Assembly: GCF_900104725.1 (NCBI RefSeq)
Contig: NZ_LT629758.1
Location: 806,001 to 870,000 of the forward strand
Direction of reading: 5' to 3'
DNA: 64,000 bases
Source of the DNA: Actinoplanes derwentensis
GTDB lineage: Bacteria > Actinomycetota > Actinomycetes > Mycobacteriales > Micromonosporaceae
Of the stretch, positions 42,185 through 51,462 are shown piece after piece. The translations under genes and the position numbers were made by a program. The notes under the pieces were generated by a model. The model saw only the letters and a program-made list of their open reading frames with translations. It did not search any database and was not told the origin of the DNA. Position 1 is the first letter of the stretch. Each line of letters starts with the position of its first letter.

Positions 42185-43342
42185 ATGCAGTTCGGCATCT
42201 TCGGCGTCGGCGACATCGCGCCCGACCCGGTCACCGGCATTCCCCGCTCCGAGGCGCAGCGCATCCAGGACACCATCCGGGTCGCGAAAGCCGCCGACGA
42301 ACTGGGCCTGGACGTGTTCGCGGTCGGCGAGCACCACAACCCGCCGTTCGTGGCGTCCAGCCCGCCCGCTCTGCTCGGCTATCTGGCGGCCGAGACCCGG
42401 CAGATCCTGCTGTCCACCTCGATCACGCTGATCACCACCAACGACCCGGTGAAGATCGCTGAGGACTACGCGTTCGTGCAGCACCTGGCCCAAGGCCGGC
42501 TGGACCTGATGCTGGGGCGCGGGAACACCGCGCCGGTCTATCCGTGGTTCGGGCAGGACATCCGGCAGGGCATTCCGCTCGCCCTGGAGAACTACCACCT
42601 GCTGCACCGGCTGTGGCGCGAGGACGTGGTCGACTGGGACGGGCGTTTCCGCACCCCGTTGCAGGGTTTCACCGCGACCCCGAGGCCGTTGGACGGGGTA
42701 CCGCCGTTCGTGTGGCACGGGGCGATCCGCACTCCGGAGATCGCTGAGCAGGCCGCGTTCCACGGCAACGGCTACTTCGCGAACCACATCCTGGCGCCGA
42801 ACTTCCACTTCAAGCCGCTGGTGGACTTCTACCGGCAGCGGTTCGAACACTACGGGCACGGCCGGGCCGCGGACGCGATCGTCGGACTCGGCGGGCAGGC
42901 GTTCATCGCCCGGAAGTCGCAGGACGCGTACGAGCGGTTCCGTCCGTACTTCGAGAACTACCCGATGTTCCGGGGCAGCCGCCTGGAACAGGTCGCCGAA
43001 GCCACCCCGCTGTCGGTCGGGTCGCCGCAGGAGGTCATCGACAAGACGCTCACCTTCCAGGAAGGGTTCGGGGACTACCAGCGGCAACTGTGGGCACTCG
43101 ACCTCGGCTCGATGCCGGTGGAGGTCGTCCTGGAACAGGTCGAACTGCTCGCCACCGAGGTCGTGCCGGTGCTGCGCAAGGAGATGGACTCCCGCCGGGC
43201 ACCCGGCGTTCCGGACGCACCGACCCATGCGTCACTGGTGAAGGCGACGTACGGTGACGGACCGTCGCGGCAGGCCCGGCCCCGTCCCAACCGTGGCGAC
43301 AACACGTCCGGAGCCCTGCCCTACCTGGACAGTGCCGCATGA
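42185..43342 (+). CDS. LLM-class flavin-dependent oxidoreductase
   Basis: A 385 aa luciferase-like monooxygenase, presumably FMNH2- or F420-dependent. Family blocks are MQFGIFGVGDIAPDP at the N-terminus, LDVFAVGEHHNPPFVASSPP (residues about 41-60), AEDYAFVQHLAQGRLDLMLG and GVPPFVWHGAIRTPEIAEQA. ATG at 42185 follows AAAGGA. It is placed after a MarR regulator and probably oxidises a small organic compound sensed by it. Confidence 0.9.
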   Translation: MQFGIFGVGDIAPDPVTGIPRSEAQRIQDTIRVAKAADELGLDVFAVGEHHNPPFVASSPPALLGYLAAETRQILLSTSITLITTNDPVKIAEDYAFVQHLAQGRLDLMLGRGNTAPVYPWFGQDIRQGIPLALENYHLLHRLWREDVVDWDGRFRTPLQGFTATPRPLDGVPPFVWHGAIRTPEIAEQAAFHGNGYFANHILAPNFHFKPLVDFYRQRFEHYGHGRAADAIVGLGGQAFIARKSQDAYERFRPYFENYPMFRGSRLEQVAEATPLSVGSPQEVIDKTLTFQEGFGDYQRQLWALDLGSMPVEVVLEQVELLATEVVPVLRKEMDSRRAPGVPDAPTHASLVKATYGDGPSRQARPRPNRGDNTSGALPYLDSAA

Positions 43343-43372
43343 CAGTGGGGTGAGACCTGACCCTTGGACGGG

Positions 43373-44782
43373 TCATGCCGCGTCCGCGAGTGGTCTGCCG
43401 GCGGTGACCCGGGCCCGGCCCGAACGCTTACTGTCGTAGAGCAGCCGGTCGGCGTGTTCGAGCAGTTCCTGGGCGGTCTGCCGGCCGTCCCAGCGGGTCA
43501 GGCCGGCGGAGAACGTCTGTCCGTCCGGCGTGAGCGTCTGCAGGTGTTCGACGATCAGAAGCGCTTCAGCGACGGTACGGCCGGTCAGCATCACGCAGAA
43601 CTCCTCACCACCGTAACGGGCCAGCAGATCGTCGCCGCGCAGCCCGCTGAGCCAGGCCGTGGCGGCGTCGGTCAGCAACTCGTCGCCGGCCTGGTGACCA
43701 TGGGTGTCGTTGTAACGCTTGAAGTGGTCGAGGTCCAGGAGTGCGACCACCAGCGGCTCACCGGTGGCTGCGGACCGGTCCATGGCGGTCCGCAGGCGCT
43801 CGTCCCAGCGGCGCCGGTTGGCCACCCCGGTCAGCGGGTCCTCGTTGACCAGCACCGACAGGTGCCGCGCCTGCTGCTCCACTCTGAGTACGAGACCGGC
43901 CATCCGGGCGCTGACCAACAGGAACAGCACGATCGAGCCGACACCCAGGGGCAGCCAGTCATCGGCGATCCGGCCGGTGGCGCCCTGGTGGAGGCTGACG
44001 ATGGGGGCGAGCAGGATCGCCGCGGTCAACAGGGCCAGGCGTGGGCGTACAAAACCCGGGGGTTGGGGGAGGGGAACCGTGAGCCGCCGCATCGAAGGAT
44101 GAAGGGCGGCCGCCGCGGACAACACGTTCGCCAGCACGAAGATCACGTCGGCGGGGCCACCCGGCTCGAACGGCACGATCATCAGCAGGACGTCGGAGAA
44201 GACCGTCAAGCCCAGCGCGGTGAGCAGCAGACGGTAACTGGCCGTGTGTGCTCCCGGTGTGGTGACCAGGAGTGAGATGAGCGCGAACAGGGCGATGTCA
44301 CCGGCGGCGACCAGCAGTTGCAGCAGCGAAAGAGAGTCATCGCCGGCCACCAGGGTCCAGAAGAGCACCGCCAGACTGGTAGCGACGATGCCCGCGTCGA
44401 TGCCGGTGGTCCGGTCGCCGGAGCGGACCCGCCCGCGGATCAGGCCGAACAGGGCGTGCCCCAACAGGGGGTAACCGGCGATCAGGAAGCCCGCGCTGAG
44501 CTGTGACCACGGTGCGGTCGCGGTGAGCTGGTCGATGACGGTGTTCGCCAGCCACGCCCCGAGCCCGGCGGCGAACGAGTACCACACCGCAGGCTGGTTC
44601 GGCCGGTGCCGGCGAACCCCGGCCACCACGGCGATGACGCAGGACAAGGCGATGATCGGGTACGCGACGAGGTGCCATGCCCCATCGGACGGGAGCAGAG
44701 CGTAACCGGCGGCCGCCGCAGTTCCGGCGGTCAGGCACAGCATCCAGGCCGGTGTCGCGGGACGGGACCAGGGATTCGGCAC
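43373..44782 (-). CDS. Membrane GGDEF-domain diguanylate cyclase
   Basis: A 469 aa protein. About nine to ten hydrophobic segments fill residues 10-300, forming an integral membrane sensor. A GGDEF domain follows: NEDPLTGVANRRRWDERLRT, LLDLDHFKRYNDTHGHQAGD and the active-site motif RYGGEEF (GGEEF, about residue 400). It should make c-di-GMP in response to a membrane signal. There is no RxxD inhibitory site directly upstream that I can confirm. The start at 44782 is plausible. Confidence 0.93.
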   Translation of the reverse strand: MPNPWSRPATPAWMLCLTAGTAAAAGYALLPSDGAWHLVAYPIIALSCVIAVVAGVRRHRPNQPAVWYSFAAGLGAWLANTVIDQLTATAPWSQLSAGFLIAGYPLLGHALFGLIRGRVRSGDRTTGIDAGIVATSLAVLFWTLVAGDDSLSLLQLLVAAGDIALFALISLLVTTPGAHTASYRLLLTALGLTVFSDVLLMIVPFEPGGPADVIFVLANVLSAAAALHPSMRRLTVPLPQPPGFVRPRLALLTAAILLAPIVSLHQGATGRIADDWLPLGVGSIVLFLLVSARMAGLVLRVEQQARHLSVLVNEDPLTGVANRRRWDERLRTAMDRSAATGEPLVVALLDLDHFKRYNDTHGHQAGDELLTDAATAWLSGLRGDDLLARYGGEEFCVMLTGRTVAEALLIVEHLQTLTPDGQTFSAGLTRWDGRQTAQELLEHADRLLYDSKRSGRARVTAGRPLADAA

Positions 44783-44788
44783 GTTCCT

Positions 44789-44986
44789 TCATCGGCGGGT
44801 CAGCGCCGACCTTGAACGTTCGCGGAGCGCTCGTCGCGCGAGCAGCATGCGCCAGCCGTTCAGGTATGTCAGGGGTGGCACGCCCGCCGCCTGCCGGAAC
44901 CGTTCGGTGAACGACGTTCGGGACATCGCCGCCGCGTGGGCGAGTTCCACCAGTCGCCAGGGTCGGCCGCCGGTCACTTCGTCCAC
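44789..44986 (-). pseudogene. AraC-family regulator fragment
   Basis: A 65 aa frame corresponds to the first helix-turn-helix of an AraC DNA-binding domain: WRLVELAHAAAMSRTSFTER and FRQAAGVPPLTYLNGWRMLL. The N-terminal sensor domain and the second HTH (normally about 45 more residues) are missing. A relic adjoining the GGDEF gene. Confidence 0.7.
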
Positions 44987-45140
44987 GAGCTGGCCGGTAG
45001 ATCGTTGCGGTCGGTCGGCTCCTCGGCCAGGTAATACGACGTCGACGAGGAGTCTGGTTTTCCTCCGGTTCGCTGCCGAGGGCGGAAACAGGCCGTCACG
45101 CTACTCGTCGGGGTGGTTTCGAAACCTGCCGGCTTTCGTT
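44987..45140. other. Short degraded stretch
   Basis: Follows the AraC relic and shows no gene. It may be further decayed remains of that regulator. Confidence 0.3.
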
Positions 45141-47896
45141 TCAGCCGTCGTCGCGGGTCGCCCGCTCGAGATACTCGAGAACGTGCCGGTACGGCACTCC
45201 GGCCGCGCGGGACATGCCGATCTCACACGTCCGGTTCAGTGAGGCGTAACCGGTGGTGGGGCGACTCCGGACCTCGGCTGCCTCGCGGCTGCTGGCGGCG
45301 GCGGTGAACTCCGGATGCAGCATGCCGCGGTCCCCGGCGAAGGCGCAGCACCCCCAGTCGTCCGGCACGACGACCGTCTCCGCGATGGCCGCGCCGACGG
45401 TCCGCAGCGCCGCATCGATCCCCAGCCGGGCCGACGAACAGGTCGGATGCAGTGTCAGCGACGCCATCCGCTGCTGGACGACCAGGTGGGGGAGCAGGTG
45501 CTCGGCGGTGAAGACCACCGAGTCGACGACCGTCACCCCGGTCTCCGCGAGTAGGGTGCCGAGGCCCTCGGTGCACGACGACGCGTCACAGACCACGGGA
45601 ATCGCGCCGTCGCGGGTCGCGGCCCGTAACGCCGTGACGACCCGGGCTGACATCTCGCGGTACCCGGCGGACAGGCCCTTGGACTTCCACGGCGTGCCGC
45701 AACACAGCGACGGCAGGCCGTCGGGGACGGCTACCGGGACCCCGGCACGGTCACAGAGCCGCCGGAACGACTCGGCGGCCCCAAGCTCGGCACCCGCGGC
45801 ACTCGCGGGGCCGAACATCGTGGTGGTGCAGCTGCTGAAGTAGATCGCGGCCGGCGTCGCTCCGGCGGCTTTCGGCTGGTCGGCGATCTGCCGTGGTCGG
45901 CCTCCGGCGGGCAGATCCGCCGAGTATTCGGGAACCAGGTCCGTGCCCAGGACACGCCTGCCCCACCTGGTCGCGGTGCGGGGGACCGCGGCCGGAAGGC
46001 GGTCCGCGATGGTCAGGGCGGTCGCCGCGACCCGGGTGACGGCTCCCCAGTGGCGGGCAGCGGCCGTACCGGCGGCCTGCGCCAGGGCGGGCTGGCTCTC
46101 GGTCCGCAGTCGGCGGACCAGGTCGCCGGTGTCGATGCCCACCGGGCAGACCGTCTGGCACATGCCGTCGACCGCGCACGTCTCGACACCGGCATACCGA
46201 AACTGCTCCTGCAACTCGGTGACCAGCGCATGGTCACCGTTCGCCTCGGCGCGCCGCATCTCCCGCCGCAACACGATGCGCTGACGTGGCGTCATCGTCA
46301 GGTCCCGGCTGGGGCAGGCGGGTTCGCAGTACCCGCATTCGACACACCTGTCGACCTCCTCCTCGACCACCGGTGTCGTCTTGAGATCGTGCAGGTGAGC
46401 CCGGGGATCAGCGGTGATCAGGACACCCGGGTTGAGGATTCCGCGCGGATCGACGAGTTGCTTGAGGTCCTGCATGATCGAGTACAGCTCGTCGCCGTAC
46501 TGACGGCGCACGAACGGGGCCATCATCCGGCCGGTGCCGTGTTCGGCTTTCAGGGTGCCGCCCTGGCCGAGCACCAGATCCACCAGCTCCTCGGTGAACC
46601 TGGCGTAACGGTCGACCGACGTGAACCGCTCGTTGATCATGAAGTGGATGTTGCCGTCCTTGGCGTGACCGAAGATGACGCCGTCGTCGTAGCCGAACTC
46701 GGTGAACAGGCGCGACAGGCCGGCGCAGGTGGCGTCGAGACGGTCGATCGGCACCGCGACGTCCTCGAGCAGGGCGGTGGTGCCTGGCGGCCGGGCCTCG
46801 GCGACCAGCGTGTACAGGCCTTTCCGGATGTGCCACAACTGGCCGCGGCGGGTGGCGTCGGTGCTCAGCGCCGCCGGGGTGACCAGCGGCAGACGGTCGA
46901 GCAGAGCCACCACGCCGGCCAGCCGATCGGCCAGGGACTCGGCGGTGGTCTCCTGAAACTCCACCAGGAGCGCGGCGTGCCGGTCGACGTCGAGTCGCAG
47001 CAGGTCGGCGGTCGCTTTCGGGTCGCGCTGGGCGACCCGGAGGCTGGTGGAGTCCAGCAGCTCGATGGCGGCGAAACCCGCGTCGACCAGGTCCGGCAGC
47101 ACCTTGGTGGCGGCGGCGAGATCGGCGAAGACCAGCAGCGCCGTGGCCAGGTGGGTGCGCGCAACGCGACGGTGCGGAAGGTCGCCTCCGCGACGAACGC
47201 GAGTGTGCCCTCGCTGCCGACCACCAGCCGCAGCAGGATGTCGAGAGGGCGGTCGAAGTCGAGGAACGAGTTCAGTCCGTAGCCCACGGTGTTCTTGATC
47301 GACCACAGGCGCTGGATGGTCCGCACCGACTCGGCGTCACCGCGGATCCGGTCGCGGAGCTCGAGGAGGCCGTGATGGATGTCCGGCTCCCGGTCGAGCA
47401 GCAGCTGGTGCGCGTCCGGGTGTGCGGTGTCGAGCACCGTGCCGCTCGGTAGGACCAGCGTCGCCGACTCCAGGGTGCGGTAGGTGTTCTCGGTCGTCCC
47501 GCAGAGCATTCCGGAGGAGTTGTTCGCGACGACACCGCCGACGGTGCAGGCGATCTCGCTGGCCGGGTCGGGACCGAGTCTCCGCCCGTACCGAAAGAGC
47601 CTGGTGTTGACCTGCCGCACGGTGGCACCGGGCTGTGCCGAGACCGTCGCCCCGTCGTCGTGGACCTGGATCGCCCGGAAGTGCCGCCGGGTGTCGGCGA
47701 GTTGATCGTCGGTCACGCCCTGCCCGGACAGGCTGGTGCCACCGGACCGGAACGTCACCGCCCGCCGCGTCTCCTTCAGCAGCGCGGCGACCTCCGTGAC
47801 GTCCGCCGGGACGATGACACTCCGTGGCACCAGGGCGAAGTGCGAGGCGTCATGGGCGTAGGCGAGACGGTCCAGATGCCGCTCGGTGACAGTCAT
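45141..47896 (-). CDS. FAD-binding and Fe-S oxidoreductase (D-lactate/glycolate dehydrogenase-like), frameshifted
   Basis: About 918 aa if read through one -1 shift. The N-terminal part has the FAD_binding_4 domain (FRSGGTSLSGQGVTDDQLAD, GPDPASEIACTVGGVVANNS) up to GSEGTLAFVAEATFRTVALR. From about 47,160 the other frame continues HLATALLVFADLAAATKVL, the FAD-oxidase C domain (FGHAKDGNIHFMIN, LKAEHGTGRMMAPF) and two Fe-S motifs (CVECGYCEPACP; CAVDGMCQTVCPVG). CCG-type Cys clusters come last. The family oxidises D-2-hydroxy acids. The split is either a real null mutation or a sequencing error. The ATG at 47896 lies 5 bp after the TetR stop, so both are co-transcribed. Confidence 0.85.
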
Positions 47897-47901
47897 GGCG
47901 G

Positions 47902-48687
47902 TTACCGCCCGGCGATTTGACGGCGTCGCTCGGTCATGTCGGCTCGGGCGAGGTCGGCGTCGTGGGGTCGCGAGGTGTCGCCCTCCGCGAGGATCACTTG
48001 ATCCTTGGCCGGGTCGCTGGTTGCTGACACCTGGGAGCGGAGGCCGTCCAGTAGTAGGTCGAGGCCGGTCAGGAACTGGTCGCGGTCGTCGTGGTTGCCC
48101 AGGTCGGCGGCGATGCCGGTCACGAACGGGAACGTCTGTGGGTCGAGGGCCGCCCATTGTTGGGCCTCCTGCCGGAGCAGGTCGTCGCGGGTGGTGCCGG
48201 GGGCGGCGGCCGACGCGCGGCCGGCGTCCTGGGCGGTGACGCTGGTGAGGTAGATGAAGATCGCAGTGGCTACCGCGAAGTGCCGGCCGGCGGGCAGCTG
48301 CGTCTCGGCGAGCAGGCCGCCGATGCGCTCCAGCAGCAGCATCGTGTGGGGCATCGTGTGGACCGCGGTGACGTGTGGGGCCGCCCAGGTGTGCAGGTCC
48401 AGGGTGTCGTAAACGGCCAGCGCGAGCGCGCGGATTCGAGTCTCCGCGTCGGTGCCGGGCTCGGCGCTCAGGCCGGCTAGAGCGGTGCCGATCACCTGAT
48501 CGGTGGCCATGGTGACCAGCTCGTCCTTGTTCGCCACATGCCAGTACACCGCGCCGGCTCCGGTCTGGAGCTTCTCGGTGAGCAGTTTGAAGGTCAGGCC
48601 GCGTTCGCCGTGCTCGTCGAGCAGTTCGATGGCGGCGTGGACGACGACGTCCCGGGAGAGGCGGCCCCGGCTCCTGGTTGGCGGCAT
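47902..48687 (-). CDS. TetR-family transcriptional regulator
   Basis: A 261 aa regulator with an N-terminal HTH (AIELLDEHGERGLTFKLLTE and KLQTGAGAVYWHVANKDELV, residues about 19-58) and a TetR_C-like helical domain (ETRIRALALAVYDTLDLHTW). ATG at 48687 follows GGGGAC. It is divergent from a DHA2-type transporter with two identical-spacing palindromes between them. It therefore most probably represses that pump and its own operon until a ligand binds. Confidence 0.93.
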   Translation of the reverse strand: MPPTRSRGRLSRDVVVHAAIELLDEHGERGLTFKLLTEKLQTGAGAVYWHVANKDELVTMATDQVIGTALAGLSAEPGTDAETRIRALALAVYDTLDLHTWAAPHVTAVHTMPHTMLLLERIGGLLAETQLPAGRHFAVATAIFIYLTSVTAQDAGRASAAAPGTTRDDLLRQEAQQWAALDPQTFPFVTGIAADLGNHDDRDQFLTGLDLLLDGLRSQVSATSDPAKDQVILAEGDTSRPHDADLARADMTERRRQIAGR

Positions 48688-48707
48688 GTCCCCATCTTGA
48701 CACGTTC

Positions 48708-48751
48708 TGGAACGGCATTCCATACTGCGTGCGTAATGGAATGGCATTCCA
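48708..48751. promoter_or_regulatory. Twin TetR operator, TGGAAnGGCATTCCA boxes
   Basis: TGGAACGGCATTCCA (48708-48722) and TGGAATGGCATTCCA (48737-48751) are near-perfect inverted repeats in the divergent promoter region. Start-to-start spacing is 29 bp. Confidence 0.82.
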
Positions 48752-48764
48752 GTTGGAGGTAGCG

Positions 48765-50204
48765 ATGAGTGCCGGTGTGCTGGATGACATGCGCGAGAAA
48801 CCGCATGCGACCTCGCTGCGAGCCGTCTGGCCCGCGATCCTCGGGCTGGCGGTCGTCTTCCTGGTGGAGATGCTCGACAACTCCGTACTCAACGTGGCCC
48901 TGCCGACCATCGCGCGGGAGCTGCACGCCTCCACGACGGCCTTGCAGTGGATCACCTCGGGCTACTCGCTGCTGTTCGGCGGCCTGATGGTCGCGTTCGG
49001 CGCGATCGCCGACCGGTACGGCACTCGCAAGATCATGCTGATCGGCCTGGCCCTGTTCGCCCTCGCCAACTTCGCCGTACTGTTCGTGACCACACCCGGT
49101 CAGCTCATCGCCGTCCGGGCCGCGATCGGCGTCACCGCCGCGATGACCGCACCCGGCACCATGGCACTCTGCTTCCGCCTGTTCGACCAGGAGAACCTGC
49201 TGATGCGGGCCACCTCACTGATCGCCACGGTCGGGCTGACCGGCATGGCGATCGGCCCGACCGTCGGCGGCCTGGTCCTGCAGATCGCACCCTGGCAGAC
49301 GCTGCTCGTGATGAACGTGCCGATCGCACTGCTCGCCATCGGCTGCATCCGGTTCGGCATCCCCGCCGACGATCCGGCCAAGCGCAATCGCTCACCGCTG
49401 GACCTGCCCGGCGCCCTGCTCGGCACCGTCACGATCGTCCTCGCCCTGTGGACCGCCACCCTCGCCGTCGAGGACGGCTGGCACAGCGCCACCCCGTGGC
49501 TGGCCGGCGCCGGTGCGGTGCTCGCCGCCGTCGCGTTCGTCGTCCGCGAGCGCCGCACCGCCCACCCGATGTTCGACTTCCAGCTGCTCAAGCGCCCGGC
49601 CGTGTCCGCCAGCCTCGCCTACGAGGCGGCACTCGGTCTCGGCATGGCCGTCATCGGTTTCACCGTCACCCTGCAACTGCAACTCGTCTGGGGCTGGTCC
49701 CCGGCCCAGGCCGCCCTCGGCAACCTTCCGCAGGTGATCGTGCTGCTCGCGGTTGGCCCGTTCGTCGAGAAGTTCGTCGACCGGCTCGGCACCCACCGTG
49801 CCGGGGTCCTCGGCGCCTGCTCGTTCCTGGCCGGCCTGCTCGTCTACGGTGTCCTCGGCCACCTGCACTACGGGTGGATCGCGATCGCCCTCGCGCTGAC
49901 CGCCGCCGGCATGCGCGTCGTCGCCACCATCGCCGGTGTCACCGTGATGCGCGGCCTGCCCGAGGACCAGACCACGATCGGCGCCGCGATGAGCGACACC
50001 AGCCAGGAAGTCGCCAGCAGCGTCGGCATGGCCGTCACCGGCACCATCGTCGCCGCAGCCCTCGGCGGTTCCCTGATCACCGCGGGCGCCACCGCGACCG
50101 GCGCCCACACCTTCGAACACGCGGTCACCACGGCGACCCTGATCCTCACCGCCCTCTGCGCGGCACTGATCTTCTGGGCGGCCCGCCGCAGCGCCGAGGC
50201 CTGA
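48765..50204 (+). CDS. MFS drug-efflux transporter (DHA2, EmrB/QacA type)
   Basis: A 479 aa proton-coupled exporter with about 14 transmembrane helices. MFS motifs are MLDNSVLNVALPTIARELHA (motif D1/C-like in TM1), GAIADRYGTRKIMLIGLALF (motif A after TM2) and GVTAAMTAPGTMAL. ATG at 48765 follows TTGGAGG. Control by the divergent TetR regulator is likely. Confidence 0.93.
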   Translation: MSAGVLDDMREKPHATSLRAVWPAILGLAVVFLVEMLDNSVLNVALPTIARELHASTTALQWITSGYSLLFGGLMVAFGAIADRYGTRKIMLIGLALFALANFAVLFVTTPGQLIAVRAAIGVTAAMTAPGTMALCFRLFDQENLLMRATSLIATVGLTGMAIGPTVGGLVLQIAPWQTLLVMNVPIALLAIGCIRFGIPADDPAKRNRSPLDLPGALLGTVTIVLALWTATLAVEDGWHSATPWLAGAGAVLAAVAFVVRERRTAHPMFDFQLLKRPAVSASLAYEAALGLGMAVIGFTVTLQLQLVWGWSPAQAALGNLPQVIVLLAVGPFVEKFVDRLGTHRAGVLGACSFLAGLLVYGVLGHLHYGWIAIALALTAAGMRVVATIAGVTVMRGLPEDQTTIGAAMSDTSQEVASSVGMAVTGTIVAAALGGSLITAGATATGAHTFEHAVTTATLILTALCAALIFWAARRSAEA

Positions 50205-50255
50205 GCCCCGGCGCCAGGCCGGGAGGCGGCTGGTCGTCGCGGTGCGGGCCGGGGG

Positions 50256-50942
50256 TCAGCCGAGTTTCAGTAGTAGGGCGGCCAGCTCTTCGGGGACTGT
50301 GATCATGCAGTCGTGGCCTGCGGTCAGTTCCCAGACCTGGCCCTGGGTCACCGGGCGACGGTCGAAGCCTTCGGGTTCCTCGCCGACGCAGTGGATGTGG
50401 GTTCGGGGGATCGCCGCCGCCACCGGGTCGACCAGCCGGACCGGTTCGGTGAGGCAGCGGACCGGCTGGTCGCCGAGCATGGTGCGGACCCAGGCCACGT
50501 CCGCCGGGTCGGTGACGCCGAACAGGCTGAACGGCGGGATGCGCCACGGCTCGGCGCTGTCGGCGGCCTGGTCGATCAAGGTTCTCGTCACCGGCATGAC
50601 GTCGGTGCCGCTCTCGCCGTCGACCGGCACCATCGCGTCCAGGAAGACCAACTCGGCGATGCGGTCGGGGACCCGTTCGGCGACGGCGGAGATCACCATT
50701 CCGGCGTAGCTGTGCCCGACGAGGACCACACCGGTCAGGTCTTCCGCCAGGATCAGCGCGACGATGTCGTCGACGTGGGTGCCCAGCCCGACGTCGGGGC
50801 CGAGCAGGTGACGCTTGTCGCCGTACCCGGTCAGGGTCGGCGTGCACACCCGGTGCCCGGCCCCGCCCAGCAACGGAACCACCCGGGCCCAGCTCTGCCC
50901 ACTGTGCCAGGCGCCGTGCACCAGCAGATACGTCGTACTCAT
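50256..50942 (-). CDS. Alpha/beta hydrolase
   Basis: A 228 aa hydrolase of the short salicylate-esterase/MenH-like group. The oxyanion region is LLVHGAWHSGQSWARVVPLL, the nucleophile elbow GHSYAG (about residues 97-102), the acid probably in HIHCVGEEPEGFDR, and the catalytic His in ELTAGHDCMITVPEEL. No signal peptide. It diverges from an HxlR regulator, the probable control gene. Confidence 0.92.
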   Translation of the reverse strand: MSTTYLLVHGAWHSGQSWARVVPLLGGAGHRVCTPTLTGYGDKRHLLGPDVGLGTHVDDIVALILAEDLTGVVLVGHSYAGMVISAVAERVPDRIAELVFLDAMVPVDGESGTDVMPVTRTLIDQAADSAEPWRIPPFSLFGVTDPADVAWVRTMLGDQPVRCLTEPVRLVDPVAAAIPRTHIHCVGEEPEGFDRRPVTQGQVWELTAGHDCMITVPEELAALLLKLG

Positions 50943-51014
50943 GAGGAAATCTCCCGATCAGATTGGGGATGCTGCGGAATGATCCTCGGGCACCTCGGGT
51001 TGACCGGGCAATCA

Positions 51015-51030
51015 GGCACTATTTTGTGCC
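51015..51030. promoter_or_regulatory. Inverted repeat GGCAC-TATTTT-GTGCC
   Basis: A 5-6-5 palindrome between the hydrolase and the HxlR gene, 24 bp upstream of the latter's start. Candidate HxlR operator. Confidence 0.5.
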
Positions 51031-51053
51031 CCGGTTCCCTGGAGGTGACCATC

Positions 51054-51413
51054 GTGAGCCAGCCATCACGTGCGGGCGGATGCAAGGCCATCGTCGCCAC
51101 TAAATGGATGCTGATCCTGTTGCACGATCTGCTTCCCGGGCCGCGCCGGTTCACCGAACTCAAACGCGACCTGGACGGCATCAGCCAGCGCATGCTCACC
51201 GCCACGCTGCGCAGCCTGGAACGGGACGGGCTGCTGACCCGCACCGTCCACAACGCGATGCCACCGCACGTCAGTTACGCCCTGACGCCGATGGGCCGCG
51301 AGATGCTGGCGGCCGCCGAGCCGTTGATGGCGTGGAGCACCGGCAATCTGCCCGAGATCCAGGCCGCCCGTGCCGACTACGACCACCGGGCCGGGACGGA
51401 ACAAAACCCCTGA
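51054..51413 (+). CDS. HxlR-family transcriptional regulator
   Basis: A 119 aa winged-helix protein. The family core is VATKWMLILLHDLLPGPRRF then TELKRDLDGISQRMLTATLR and SLERDGLLTRTVHNAMPPHV, with YALTPMGREML. GTG at 51054 follows TGGAGG. Members usually control an adjacent divergent enzyme gene, here the alpha/beta hydrolase. The conserved N-terminal Cys is kept in GGCKAIV, though its context is unusual. Confidence 0.92.
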   Translation: MSQPSRAGGCKAIVATKWMLILLHDLLPGPRRFTELKRDLDGISQRMLTATLRSLERDGLLTRTVHNAMPPHVSYALTPMGREMLAAAEPLMAWSTGNLPEIQAARADYDHRAGTEQNP

Positions 51414-51462
51414 GTCCTCGGTACGATCCGGCTTCCGATCGATGCGTCGCGGGGGACCTTTC

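Noticed and set aside
43364..44275. Gln/Arg-rich plus-strand frame of about 300 aa opposite the GGDEF gene
   Set aside because: Antisense shadow with composition typical of reversed GC-rich coding sequence.
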